A stretch of 60,729 nucleotides of DNA from Chromera velia (Eukaryota > Sar > Chromeraceae), in contig JAHBMJ010005049.1 in NCBI GenBank assembly GCA_018398765.1, positions 1-60,729 on the forward strand, given 5' to 3'. Both the position numbers and the translations under genes were made by a program. The notes beneath the pieces were generated by a model. That model was given only the letters and a program-made list of their open reading frames with translations. It ran no database searches and was not told the origin of the DNA. This document shows, one piece after another, positions 1 through 12,200 of the stretch. The stretch's first letter is position 1. Each line of letters starts with the position of its first letter.

Positions 1-1180
1 CTTCCCTGAGACCATCCCCCCCCCCCGCCCATCACAGAGGTGGAAAGAAAAGGACAGGGCAGACAAACAGGCAAAGAGGAAAGTTTCGGCTCACCAGAGA
101 AAGACTTTGACGGACAAAAAAAAAAAAACAAAGTGCCAACAGTGGAACTTCAGTTACGAAGAGAAGACCGTGCGCAAAGAATCATGCAGGACTGCACCAG
201 CTGGGAGAAGGAGGTCATGTAATGGCACCATGGAAGGAGAGAAGAAACAGACGGCAGAAATGAGGAAAGAACAGAAAAGAACGAAGGGAGGAATGTAGGA
301 AAGGTACACATTTGCAGAAGAAGTTCGTTTCAAATGAGATACTTCTGACAAAAGAACAACAAAGGTGCGTTTTCCGGAGAAAGCACCTTGAAGCTGTTCG
401 ACACTGAATCTGTCTGCACCGTGTTCTCTCAATTTTTCTGCAGCAACAGAAAGAACCGCTTCTGCACGGATGTTGTTGGGTCTTTGTCTCTTTTTCTTCT
501 CAAGTCTTCGGATTGTTGTGTTTTTTTATTGAAGCAACAGAACATCCCCGGTACAGCTGCATCTGCTGCCCATGCACAGCCCCCTGCGAGGAACCGAGAT
601 GTGAGCATTGATCGTTTGAATGAAGAGTTCATTGAGTTAAATTTGCGAATGATGGATCGCATGCATGATTCATGGAGCCATGGACACAGACATACGCATA
701 CACACAGAAGAATATAGATGGGCAGAAAGAAAAGGAGAAAGAGACGGAGAGAAAAAAGAGAGCGATCACTCGCAACTGAGTCACTCCCTTCTGGTTGGCC
801 TTCATGTGTTGAGCGAATGAAGAATTTCATTCATTGTTTTCATTTCCAAATTTTGAGCCATCCGTTCCCCTTCTCCTCGCCCGCGCCCGTCCGCCCCCCC
901 GCACAAACCCGTTGATTGACTGAATGACTTCTGATCTTTTTTCACTTTAGCGGAAGACTGCGCGGTAAAAAAAAGCAAACGCACTTTGCATTCTCTCCCT
1001 TTCAGGTTTCACGCATGCAGTTCATATCCATGCAGTACGAGAGAGAACAACCTGGTGTCTGCATGCATCAATTCAATGCATGAGTCACCAGCCTCTCGAG
1101 TCCCTCCGAACGTCGTTCCTGTTCCCCCCACATTCCCCCAGCAAAATCCGATCAGGCCAAACGCTGCTCATAGCGGCATG
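1..1180. other. No gene recognised; low-complexity flank
   Basis: No open frame here shows a recognisable domain or a convincing splice structure. The stretch holds homopolymers (a C run near 18-27, an A run near 116-128) and purine-rich low-complexity sequence. It lies downstream of the minus-strand gene that ends at 1181, so it is probably 3' flank. One TGCATGCA box lies at 1060-1067. Confidence 0.5.
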
Positions 1181-2315
1181 TCACCAGCGACCCTTCGCCC
1201 CCCACACCCTGTCCATCATTTCCTGTTGCCTCAGCTGCATGGCCTCCCAACTGTATTTTTCCCCAGCGGACAGGACCTTCGGGGGCTCCGACGTCGCTCT
1301 GATAGATGCCGTGCCCTTGCGGCTTCGCTTGCTGCAAGGGACAGGGGGGGACAAGAAGTGTAATTTGTGCAAGAGTTTTCTCTACGCAGACGAAAACACA
1401 AACTCAGTCTAGTGCAGCAAGTTTCTGCTGCGCTGAACAAGAAATCGAATGCGCATTCCGTTTGTAGGCGCATCTCAAGCACATAGAGAAAAACGAATAT
1501 TTTTTGTCACAGTTAACTGCTCATGCACTGATTTGCCATTCCCGCACGTCAAAAGGTCCGGTTGATTTGTATTAGCTTGTTCCGTGCTGACAAAAATTCA
1601 ACGTCCGTGCAATGAATTATGTCGATGGGTGGCTGACGATTCGTGGAGTTTCATGAGAAAAAAAAGGGTCCACTCAGTCACAAAATGGACAGTCATTCAG
1701 TCTGTTTGTTTCTCAACCTGCAACTTCAACCAGGTTCTGCACTGCTCTACTTGAAAGGAACATTCACGGTGAGAATGATTGCACCAATACGTGGAAGGAA
1801 GGAAGGAAGGAAGGAAGGAAGAGGTCATGCAGGGGGGGTATTTGATGGAATGAGGTTGAATCGATCAGGCGAATATTTGCGTGCGGAAACAACAGAAAAA
1901 AGGGAGGTATGAAGGGAGGGAAGCACTTTCTTTCGGTAGGTTGGGGGTGGTGGGAAGGGTGGGAGGGAAGCTTGATGACACACATATGAGTAAATTTTGA
2001 GCAGCCTGCTTCTCGAAGAAAGGATGGGAAGAACATGAAGAAAAACTCTTATTGGAGGGTAGACAGGCATTCCAACTCTGGAGCGTTGGGAAGGCAAAAG
2101 ATGCATCATAAGATGATACTGATCGTTCGGTCGTTGGGCTTCCTCTCTCGTCCTGCATGTCTTCTCCTCCCCTCTCGACTGACTGACTGACTGACTGACT
2201 GACCGTGAGGTTGCTCTTTGTATCCTGGGTTGGTCTTCTTCCTTCTTCTCTGTCCTTGGTTTGCTGTCTCTGGAAACAGGCAGGGGGGGAAAGAAGGTTT
2301 GGACACACATACACA

Positions 2316-2352
<37 letters not shown>

Positions 2353-4323
2353 GCTTTGCCATGTGGATGCACGCAGTGAGACGACAGTGAAGAAGTGAGG
2401 ACAAAGAGGAGTAGGATAGAGAGATACCAAAAAACAGACACACGCACGTAGAGGAAAATCGGCAGCACCCGAGAGTGGCAATCGTACAATGGGAGTTGGA
2501 TGAGAGGGGGGAAGGGTCAGGGGGGACGGGGGAGGATGAGTGTGTGCGGACGGACTCATGGAACAGGAAGAGCTCCATGCAGGCCCCTTTCATGGCTTAC
2601 GTACCGTGCGGTTTCCCTTTGTACGTGGGGGGCGAGTTTGTCCCCCTTTTCTCCCGACAGCGAGGCCTGTCTGAGGTTCTGTTTGATCTGTGCCGTTCTT
2701 GGGGAGACGACGCTTGGGAGAGATGGATTGGAAGGAGAGAAAGTCCCACTACCAGCAGAAGGCGAAGTCTGAGTGGTCGGAGGACGCGAGGAGTTCTCGC
2801 TCTGGTTCAGACGACTGCCCACAACCTGTGCGACATCTGCCTCCATTTCAGGGACGGACCTTGCTCTCAGGGCACGAACAGCCATGTGGTCGGGTGCACT
2901 GCAGAAGAGAGAAAACACAGGGAGCAGGAGAAGAGAAGAGTGCACTGGGGAAACACCTGAAGCAAAGGAAGGGGCCAAAGAATCGAGATTGAAAAAAAAA
3001 AGACACATTGAGCGCTCTGCTAATGACGACAAACATATGCACGCATTCCTTAATCAAATTGCTTTTGGTTCACTTTTCAAAAAAAAAAAATGTTGACTCT
3101 CTACTGATCTGATCCATCAGACTGACGGAGTTTTTCTTTCTCCCTCTGTTGTCCCGCCTTTTCGGCTGAGGGGCCCGTGTTTTGAAGTGGCTGTCTGACT
3201 GAGGCTGAGGCTCCTCCCCCGTCTCTGTGGGGGGATAGCCGGCGGAGGACAGAGAAAGGACCCGCCCCCTCTCCTCGACTGGGGGCAGCGAAGCAGCCAG
3301 AGAGGCCGCACCAGCAGAGTCCATTGACGCACGCGAGGCAAGCCTGAAGGCCCGTACCCTCGAGGTGCCGATCATGCCACTGGGGAAAGTGGGAGACATG
3401 GGGGCGACAGGGGGGGACCTGCAGCTGCCTGGAGAGTCTGCCTCGCTCTCGCTCAGCTCGGCCTCTTTTTTGGAGACCAAACGACGACCCGAACTAATCG
3501 GACTGATCAGTCCCGCAAGAGAAGGGGGGGGGCGGGGGGCAGAGGGGGCTCGGGGACTTAGCACTGACAGGCCTTCCCCAGTTTCTGCCCTTGCAATCTG
3601 ACTGGACAGTAGGCTTATCCTCTTCTGATTTGACCGAGGTTCCGATTGTGTAGGCGATCGGGGGCTTAGTGCTTCACTCGTTGAAAAAGGACCATCACAT
3701 TCTGGTGCACTTTCTGTGTCACCCTCATCTATGGCTTCTCCTGTCTTTTGGGATTGGATGCCCGTGAGCTTCTCATGAGGGAGCGAAAAATCAGGTTCCG
3801 TTTTGGAAGGCCTTCTTCTTCGCTCCGGGGCTGTGGAAGGTTCAAAGCTGACTTCTGAGAAGAATACCAAAAGATCCATACTTGATTTACTCCTCATTCT
3901 ACGGAAGTCTGGCCTGCCAGTTCTGAAACCACCGACCTTCAGTTTCTGTGCCACTGCTGCTTCTGCCGCTTTTCGGATTTCTTCCATCCTGTGGCTGATC
4001 ACTTTGTCAACGATGCCCATTACCTGTCTCTCTTCAAAAAGCATCATAGACTTTCGACGAGCTTGGGGAGGTCCCTGAGGAGAGCACCCTTCCTCCTCGT
4101 CTCCCTCATCCTCAGCTTCCTCATTTCCATTCCAGAGAGCCATACTCCGCAAGACCTGTCCCCTCCGATCCACGGGAGGGAGGCTCGAGGCTGTGTTGGG
4201 GACTAAAAAGTTCCGAAATCGGGCAACAGTTCCTCCAGGAGAGGTGGGACTCTCGGGTTGCTGTCGAGGAGAGACGCAACTTCGCGCGTCGCTTATCAAG
4301 TCCATCTGGGAAAATGATTGCAA
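1181..4323 (-). CDS. Hypothetical Ser/Pro-rich protein, three exons (unknown function)
   Basis: Not recognised. The first exon (4323 to about 3200) is a long open frame starting with ATG at 4323. Exon 2 (2898-2605) follows a strong pyrimidine tract ending CTGCAG, and its donor is GTACGT. Exon 3 (1331-1181) begins after CTTGCAG and ends in TGA. Exons 2 and 3 match in phase; exon 1 would match with a donor at 3199 (GTCAGA), giving about 522 residues, but that donor is tentative. The protein is polar and disordered-looking, rich in SP and RS sites (for example RRKSM), with an acidic block near residues 71-80 and a short helical stretch around 95-125. A motif of the form SLPPV-x2-RG-x-VL occurs twice, near residues 48 and 342. 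No signal peptide or membrane segment is seen. It is head-to-head with the epimerase gene, so the two may share a promoter. Confidence 0.5.
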
Positions 4324-5254
4324 AATAACGTGTCGCTTCCGAAAGTGTACAAGTGCACATACAACAAAGGTTCTAGTATATAGCTGACAGTAAAGATCTC
4401 CATTAAATCGGATGACCGTTGTCGAATGTTACCTACTTCTTGCCAACCTTTCTGACAACCGCAGGGCGCTCTAAATCCTCCAACTCGAAGATAAAGGCAG
4501 TCTTGAAAATGTCTTTCTGCATCACAGCACATATATATGGTGGTGGAAACCTTTCGAAGAACTGATGCAATCATGCAAAGCCGAATGTTCTGACCTTGAT
4601 TGCATGAACATGTTTCAACAGCGCGCCTCGGAGGGCGGCTCAAAAGGCCCCAGCCTATCCCAGCCTCACTATACAGTTTTTTTGACATAACCATACATAA
4701 CCCGCCGGCCATCCCATATATATATATAAACCGCGCGCCGGCCCGTTTTCCCATGCATGAGACACTCACCTTAAATTGTGTGTCACGTCCGCCGTCTACG
4801 TTGAATCGATCCTCGGCTGTTGCTGAGCCAGCATTCGGCTGAGTGCCGTCTCCGTTTTATTAATGGACGCGTATAAAATCGGACGTTCGATCCAACGTAC
4901 TGAGGTGACTCAGTACCATTCATTGCCACGTCGACCTCTCCAATGAGCAGTCTACCACTGTCCTCGCGTCTCCTTTCAGCTGCCGGTTGTGTGTCGAAGG
5001 CGTGACTGCGTTGCCCTACTCTCTCTCGAAGCTGTGACGTGTCACGTCACCGTTTTGTTCCCGTTTTCAATTTCGGCTCTCTCGGTGGCGTTTCTTTCCT
5101 GGATCCTCGCAACTGTTTACTTTAATTCCTTGTGCAGCTCACTTTTCAGCAAGAGTCACTTCCGGCTTGTCAAAAAGGGTCGAACAAAATAGACAAGTTC
5201 GGAAGGAAAGAAAGAAAGAAAGAAAGACTCCACAGTACCTTCCCTTTCATCATC
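4324..5254. promoter_or_regulatory. Shared divergent promoter region
   Basis: This 931-bp spacer separates the start of the minus-strand hypothetical gene from the epimerase ATG. It contains a TATATATATATAAA run near 4718-4731, an ATGCATG box near 4753, and an (AAAG)n run at about 5203-5226 in the probable epimerase 5' leader. No coding exon is supported. The promoter role is inferred from gene orientation. Confidence 0.4.
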
Positions 5255-6156
5255 ATGCCGTCTCAGATTGAAGAGGCGATTATATGCCCATCAGTCCTTG
5301 CCTCAGATCTCTCGAACCTGACCGGAGAGTGTCAAGAAATTCTGAAAAAGGGGGCGGACTGGCTTCATCTGGATGTCATGGTGGGTCGCTTGAATTGTGT
5401 GCTTTCAGCTGACTATATAAAGAATGCATATATATCGATAAATTAACTCGTGTTCGATCTCGCCACTTGTCCGAGAAAATACCCCGTGTGCAACCACGGT
5501 TTTGACGGCTCATATTGTTTCTCCCTTCATGCCCTCCTTCCTTCCTGTGTATGTGCAGGACGGGTCCGTTACTTGTCGAGGGGCCTCCGTTGTCTTTTCG
5601 TTCGTTCAAATCGTTGTTTGCACATCAGATATATATGCCCTTGCTTACACATTTTGTACATGTCAGCTTTAGTCATCCCGCCAAAGCTGTCTGGAATATT
5701 GTTCTCCAGTTCTTTGAGCGTTTTCCCCTGAATACCTCCCTGCGGCGTGCCTCCTCGTTTACTTCTCTTCTACGATTCTCTGTTGGTGAACGAGGTCGGC
5801 TTCCGCTCCGTGTCTGTGAACCTGCCCAGCTAACACTTCAAGCCGGCATACGCAAAATGCCTGCCTTTTGTTATTTTGAAGTGGTGATTGTCCTTCTTAT
5901 ATGATCTGTTCCTGCAGGCACTTTGTGCCCAACATCACCTTCGGAGCTCCGGTGGTGAAAAGTCTTCGGAAGAATATTCCGAACGCGTTCTTTGACTGCC
6001 ACCTGATGGTCTCCAATCCTGGACAGTGGATTGAGGACTTCAAAAAGGCAGGCGCAGACCAGTTCACATTCCACTTGGAGACATGCGAAGGTCAGAAAGA
6101 CAGAAGATCTGTTGACTCACGGAAGATGCAGCGTTCCGACCGACAGCCAGCCAGAC

Positions 6157-6191
<35 letters not shown>

Positions 6192-7416
6192 TTTTCTTTC
6201 CCTTTTTCTCTTTCTTCATTCTCTTCTGCTTTTTTCTTTTTTCTTTTGGCGCGCTCTCTCAATGGAAGGGAGAAAGAAAGACAGATAGACAGACAGACGG
6301 ACAGAGAGGCGTACAATAGACGGAGTGAAAGAGAACGAGAGTGTCTATCTCCAACATTCCCAAGAGCAGCTGTCCTTCCGTGTACCAGGTTGTTGCCCTA
6401 CACACATGTTCTTTAGACTTGAACGGAAGGAAACGATCACCGCTTCTCATTGTTTTCCTCTCCATCTGTCTACATACAAACAACCAGGTTCTGTCGAAAA
6501 GGCAGTCGAGTTGATTGACCGCATCGTCGCAACAGGAATGAAGGCAGGAATAACGGTGAAGCCCTCAACGCCTGTGGAGGACTCTGTTTTTCCAGTTCTA
6601 AGAGCATGTCGTCAGTTTTGGGGGGCGGGGAGAAGTCATACGCATGCACAGGCGTATTCCCACGCGCGCGTTCCCGCATGGGCACACCCGTATGCACTTA
6701 CATGGCCACTTATTCACACACGCGTGTCCAGAAACATGTGCTCAGAGAATTTGAGAAAAGGTAGAACTTGAAAAGAGGATTTCAAACAGGAGAACGGTCA
6801 CTGTATGCCACCCCACATATAGAGAGAAATGGGGAACTGTGTATTCGTGTGGGGTGACAAAAAGCGGAGGGCACGACATGCCGAGGGGGATCTAGCACTG
6901 ACAACAAAGAACTCCGTGATGGCTCTTTTCCCTCCACCTTCTCCGTCCCGTTCTTTTTTCTCGTGCAGTGTCTTCCGAGTTACCGTGATGAATCTGCTTT
7001 GTTTGTCTCACTTTGTTTTTGTGTGTCTCCGTCTTCCTCTCCCTCTTCGTACCTCTCTCTGAGCCTCTATCTATGTCTCTCTTTTCCCCTGCTTACCTGT
7101 TTTGCCTGTAGCTATGAGGGAAGAAAGACCGACTTCGAGATCTTCCCTGATTTTCCTTCTCACCTATGGTTTCCTCGCTCCCCTCCTTCTCTGTTTTTGG
7201 TGGTACAGCCGGGAAGATCCACACGGTGCTGATCATGACTGTAGAGCCTGGTTTCGGGGGGCAGTCGTTCATGGAGTCCATGATGGCAAAGGTGAGAGGG
7301 GGGGGGAATGGATGAATGACGGATGAGGCGGGGAGCGAGGGGGGGAAAGAAGAGCGTGGAGGGAGGGCCGTTCTTCTTTTTCTCCTTGGCTGCCTTCCGG
7401 AAGTCCAGTCATTTTG

Positions 7417-7456
<40 letters not shown>

Positions 7457-8993
7457 ACTAGCTGTGTGGCAGAGTGTGTGAGTGAGTGAGTGAGTGAGTG
7501 AGCGAGTGAGTAAGTGAGAGAGTGAGTGAGCGAGTGAGTGAGTGAGTGAGTGAGTGAATGAGTGGGTGAGTGAGTGAGTAAGTGAGCGAGTGAGTGAGTG
7601 AGTACATTCATGTGTGTAAATGCGAGTGTGCGCGTGTCTGTGCGACTTCATGTGCTCGCGTGAATGTCCAGTACATTTTGTGCGGACCGATTATCAAATT
7701 GATGGGGGATCATTGAGCAGGCTACCTTTCGATCCTTTGCATTCCGTTGATTCCTTCCTTGTCCTCTCAGAATAGTGTGTGTCCCTTTGACCTGCTCAGT
7801 CTCCTTCCGCTCTCTGTGGAATGCATTCGAGTCCTTCGCTATCTTCCGTTCGCTAATCTCAGCACCCTCTCCCTCTCTCCCTGTCCCCCCCCCCCCCCCC
7901 CCGCCCTCTCTCTCTTTCTCTCTTTCTCTCTTTCTCTGTCTGTCGCTGTCTCTGTCCTGTCTCTGTCTCTGTCTCTGTCTACCTCTCTGCCTGTCTGCCT
8001 GTCTGTCTGTCTCTGCCTGTCTGCCTGTCTGCCTGTCTGTGTCTGTGTGTGTGTGTGTGTGTGTGTGTCTATGCGGTTGGTCCCTTGCCTTCTTCACGAC
8101 CAGTCTGGACCCCCTTTTCTGCGCATTTCTTTCCTCCCCATTCTCGAAACCACACGTTGGTGCTCCAGTTCTTGATTTTTCTTCTTTTGCTTCTCCGTCT
8201 TCTTCTTCCTCCCAATCTTCCTCTTTTTTCGTCCTGCTTTTTGATGCGCTTTTCGTGTCACTTTTTCAGCTCTAATCTGGTGCTGCCTGACCCGCAGTTC
8301 TTTCTGCCCTTCTATCCTGTTTGTCAGTCAATGAATCACTCGTGAAACGAATTACCCAGCGTCCCATTTGAATTTGAATCATGCCAACCTTTCACCCACC
8401 GGTGCCCTCCTGCAGGTCGAAAAAGTGAGACTGGCGTTCCCTCAAGTCATCGTACAGGTCAGTGGGGGTAGTAGTTCCTAATCTTCCGCGTTCTCGGTGT
8501 CTTTATTTTTCTGTCTGGCAGAAAGAAAGACAGGGAGAATCTGTCTCTCGAACGGAAGGAAGAGAAAAGGAAAGAAAGGACGATATAGTCTGTCTGTCTG
8601 TCTCTCTGAAGAAACCATATTGTCTGTCTACAGGGGCATGGCCCGAGCAGCGCTGTCCCGAGACCCAAAGAACCAAGTGGATACTCGTGATGAAAAAGAA
8701 AAAAGAAGAAACCTAATACTTTGTCTCCCTGCCTTCCTGTCTTCCTGTCATGCTCTCTTTTTAGTCCCCTCAGTGAGTGAGTGAGTGAGTGAGTGACTTA
8801 CCGATTGACTGATGCCTGTCTCTCCTTCATGATTCCCTTGCAGGTAGACGGCGGTCTCAACGTCGAGACCACACGGGTGGCCGCGAAGGCCGGGGCCACT
8901 GCAATTGTGGCCGGGACGGCAATCTTCGGGGCGAAGGACCCCGCGGCAGTGGTTGCAGAGATGCGCAGTTTAGTCAACTCAAAGGGGGGTTGA
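5255..8993 (+). CDS. RPE: Ribulose-phosphate 3-epimerase, seven exons
   Basis: This enzyme interconverts ribulose 5-phosphate and xylulose 5-phosphate in the pentose phosphate and Calvin cycles. Exons: 5255-5380, 5559-5563, 5918-6090, 6488-6610, 7209-7291, 8416-8457, 8844-8993. All phases match and give 233 residues, close to the family's usual 220-230. Family landmarks occur in order: CPSVLASD near residue 11, the metal-binding HLDVMDGHFVPN block, [28 protein letters not shown] and VDGGLN near the C terminus. The active-site His and Asp residues are present. The DG of the DVMDGHF signature is supplied by a 5-nt exon. There is no targeting extension before the ATG at 5255, so this is probably the cytosolic isoform. 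The introns are loaded with simple repeats. The 6610/7209 junction is the least certain. Confidence 0.93.
5559..5563 (+). other. 5-nt microexon of the epimerase gene
   Basis: The five bases GACGG are preceded by ATGTGCAG and followed by GTCCGT. Joined to an exon ending in ATG (5380) and one beginning with G at 5918, they restore the invariant MDGHFV of the epimerase signature with correct phase. Without them the catalytic-loop Asp is missing and the frame breaks. Confidence 0.82.
7425..8068 (+). repeat. Simple-repeat cluster in epimerase intron 5
   Basis: A (CT)n run at about 7425-7454 is followed by an imperfect (GAGT)n block at about 7480-7605. Further on come a C homopolymer near 7887-7902 and a (CTTT)/(CTGT)/(TG)n composite to about 8068. 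The long reading frames through them are artefacts of repeat periodicity, not genes. Confidence 0.85.
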
Positions 8994-10012
8994 TCGCTTG
9001 CATGATTACTCTGGCAGCCGGTGAGAGCATTTCAAAGTTGTCAAGCATTTGTTCATCGCATGTAGTCCATGGTACACGGAATCCGTCTAGGAATCCGTGT
9101 AGTTAGAGTCACTGTTAGACATGTGCATCCCATATCAGACTCGGCTTTTTCTTTGGATTAAAAGAATCGGTTCAGCCTTCAATCATTGTGATCCAATAAT
9201 AGTACCATCGGAATCAATATGAAAGTCTAAAGCCCAGTCTGAGACCCTCTTTCTAACCTATAACTATAGTTATGTATAATTGGTTTTCTGCTTTGCAACG
9301 TATAACACTGGCAGTTGAGTTTCAAACTAGGTTTCAAAGTTGTTTGTTTTAAATGATAAAAAGTGGGTGGTTAATTAGTTTAATTTAGTTATCGTTAATT
9401 TAACAACTTGGCTAGTAACGTGGGCGTTCGCTAGGGCGTTCGGAGCCGCCGTTAGAACTTAGAACCTTTGGTCCGGCTTTGGACTCTAAGTTGCGGTCTT
9501 CAATGACTTTTCATTCAAATAACAATTGAATATAATAATACTTCTAGGAATATTTTAAATTGCTAATTATGCAGCTAATATCATCATTATTTTTATACAC
9601 TGCCCATCTTTTGATTGAAATTGATTCAAATAATAGTCTGAATAATAGTTTTAATTATTAGTTTGATTTGGTTGATTGAACTTGATTCTATATATTTTTT
9701 CTTACATATAAAGTGCATATATAGCTCTATAATAGCGGCTGTATGATAACGTGTAGATCAAACCTTTTTTTTTTTCTTACTATTTTAGTTTTTTATTGAT
9801 TATTATATGGTTTGCCAGAGCCCCAAACTAGAAGGCACTGTTCAAGGCAGCTCGCTAGCTTTAATTAAGTCAGGCTCAACTCAAATCAAAATCAAACCTA
9901 GAATCAATCAATAATATGATTCAATGTGTATTGTTAAACGTATTATTTTGAAGTAACCTAGCAGTATTTGAAGCTAGATTTGGAATATATATTTAGAGTA
10001 CCATGCAGCTGG

Positions 10013-10060
<48 letters not shown>

Positions 10061-10107
10061 ATATACACACCCGCTGTTTTGTCAACATTTTCTATTCCGT
10101 CGTTTTG
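8994..10107. other. AT-rich spacer between convergent genes
   Basis: This spacer separates the epimerase stop from the stop of the minus-strand ATPase-like gene. It is strongly AT-rich, with no credible coding frame. A (TG)n(TA)n microsatellite lies at about 10015-10057. I searched by eye for inverted termini and target duplications and saw none that convince me. Confidence 0.6.
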
Positions 10108-10554
10108 TCACATCAAACTGCACATTCGTGATCTGCTTCTGTTGGCGATGTGCTCTCGAACCGTCTCGATGGCCGTTGCGACTGTCTGAAAGCGGTCGTC
10201 GAGGAGGATCACATCCGCAGGGTCCTTCGCCGCATCGCTTCCCGCAATCCCGAGACAGATGCCCACGGTGGCTACTTTGAAGGCCCGGCCGTCGGGGAGG
10301 GTGGAACCGATAGCGCCAACCTTTGCCCTGCATTGGGATCGACGCCCAACAGGTAAGAAAGAAATTGAAGCGGTCTGTCTTTCGGAAGTGATAGCAGCAA
10401 AGAATAGAAGGGGCCTAGGAAGAGGCAGGGGAGGAAAGGAGAGAAGGGGACGTCGAATATACGATGGAGAAAAAAAGGTAAAGACGGAGGCTCAAAGACC
10501 GACAAACACAAGATGACAGAGAGAAAGAAAGAAAGAGAGCGAGAGAGAGAGTGA

Positions 10555-10587
<33 letters not shown>

Positions 10588-12200
10588 TCACAGAGAGAGA
10601 GAAAGCGAGAGACAGAGAGATGAAATGTTAGTCAGTCAGTCTGCAATCCAGACAAACAGACAGCTTTTTAGACAGCCAGTCCATCAGTCAGTCAGTCAGG
10701 CAGACAGGCAGTTAGGCAGACAGGCAGGTAACCGGGATGGCAGAAAGGCACAAGGGAAGACAGGTCATGTAAACCTACATACACACATACACATGTACAT
10801 TCATACATACCTGCATACATATAGTCAGACGGACAGACAGACAGACAGACGGACGGACGGACAGAAAGACAGGCAGACGGGAAGAAACATAAAAACCAGA
10901 GAGCAAGAGAGGAAAGGGGAAAAGAAACAAAGGAAGCACATAAAAAGGACGGGAGTCCGATAAAGATAGAGCCGTTATGGAACATTCGAAATAAGACAAA
11001 AAACGAATGAAACAAAGAAATTAAGAAATGGATAAAGAAAGAGAGAAAGAACTCTCTGTACTGGAAGCACGGAAGAAGCGAAGCGAAGGAAGGAGAGAAA
11101 ACGATCGACATCATCACCATGGAACAGGAAGACTGCAGCGAGAGTACAGCAGCAGTGAAAGGAAAGTGTAATCACTGACGCACGCACCCTTCTCTCCGCC
11201 CCCCCATCAAGACGCGTACAATGCCACACTTATCCTCCGAAGTCGCCCTGCCGATCGCCACTTCTTCAGCAGGTCCCAGAAGCTTCCGCTTCTGATCCTC
11301 CTCGCTCGTTGCGAAGAATGCGCTTGCATGCAAAACCTCAGCTCCAGACGTCAGAATTGAAGCTTCAACTCCGAGAGTCTTCAGCTTCTCAGGCACGTCA
11401 CCTGTTGCAAGGACCAAACGCACGCCCAGGGAGTCCAATTTTTGGACTGCCTCCGGGATGCCCTCCCTCATCCCATTGCCGTCCGACAGAACATCTGAGG
11501 CGATACAGACCAGCGTGTCAAGCTCTCCCAGGGCTGCCGCAGCATGCATACTTTTGACCAGGACCTGACCGTCCGCCAACTTTTTTGCAAGACGTGCAGC
11601 CGCGAAAGAGGAGCCAATCGATCGAGGAGGTCGTGGGGGACGGACATCTGGCATTCCGATACATGCCATGATTTTCTCAACAAAGCAGTCCTTTCCAGTT
11701 GCCACAACCAAACCGTGACCCGTCCCAGACGTGATCAGTATGCTCTTAGGAATCAGATTGTTGGCCTCCATCGGGCTGCACCTGTCGTTTCCATACTCAA
11801 GCGATCGGGAAAGGTCACCCACCTCTCCCGTGAATGGGGACATGTCCACCGTCAGGCCTCCCCCATTTTCTGGAAGTTTGACCACACGGATATCTGCAGG
11901 GGCCTTGGAACCTGCTTTGAGGATAACGATGTCCCCAACCACCAGGTTGGCTTCAGGGACCTGCGTGCGGATCCCTTGGCGAATGACGTTCACGCTGCTT
12001 GGCAACATGTCAGCGAATGCTTTTGTCATTGGGTCCTGGAGGACACTCGGGGGAAGAGGAACGCGGTTGGGCCCATCGCGCTGAAGGCGGGCTGCGGCTG
12101 TTTCATGTGACAGCCCTTCCTCGATGTCGGTTTCAAGACTGGCTAGAAGCTCAGCCAGAGGTTGAGTCAGCTTTTCTTTCGGGTAGTTGTCATTCGTCAT
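10108..12200 (-). CDS. Membrane-less, degenerate P-type ATPase (P2C, Na+/K+-type relative); likely pseudoenzyme
   Basis: Two exons, 12200-11188 and 10327-10108, join in phase (donor GTGCGT, acceptor AATGCAG) to give 410 residues; the family norm is about 1000. Residues 20-48 resemble the cation-ATPase N-terminal domain. Residues 70-180 are a clear actuator domain (NLVVGDIVILKAG, PADIRVV, SPFTGEV in place of TGES, then GHGLVVATGKD). Residues 202-244 match the stretch leading to the phosphorylation site, but DKTGT is absent (CIASDVLSDGNGM). Residues 246-268 match the later P domain (LVLATGD). Residues 339-400 match the hinge and the C-terminal P domain (GIAGSDAAKDPADVILLDD), but the GDGxND hinge is replaced by STLPDG. 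All ten transmembrane helices and the nucleotide-binding domain are missing, each replaced by a short linker. It is therefore soluble and unlikely to transport ions. A regulatory or scaffold role is inference. A young pseudogene is possible, but the frame stays open across a phase-matched intron. Confidence 0.8.
10512..10880. repeat. Simple-repeat block in the ATPase-like intron
   Basis: Composite (GAAA)/(GA)n/(TG)n near 10515-10620, then (CAGT)n/(CAGG)n near 10633-10730 and (GACA)/(GGAC) near 10828-10880. All of it lies inside the single intron of the minus-strand ATPase-like gene, so the sense strand reads pyrimidine-rich. Confidence 0.8.

Noticed and set aside
1825-2593. Minus-strand frames of more than 240 residues
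   Set aside because: They cross (GGAA)n, (GACT)n, (CA)n and (GA)n simple repeats; composition is Ser/Val/Cys dipeptide repeats and no splice structure fits.
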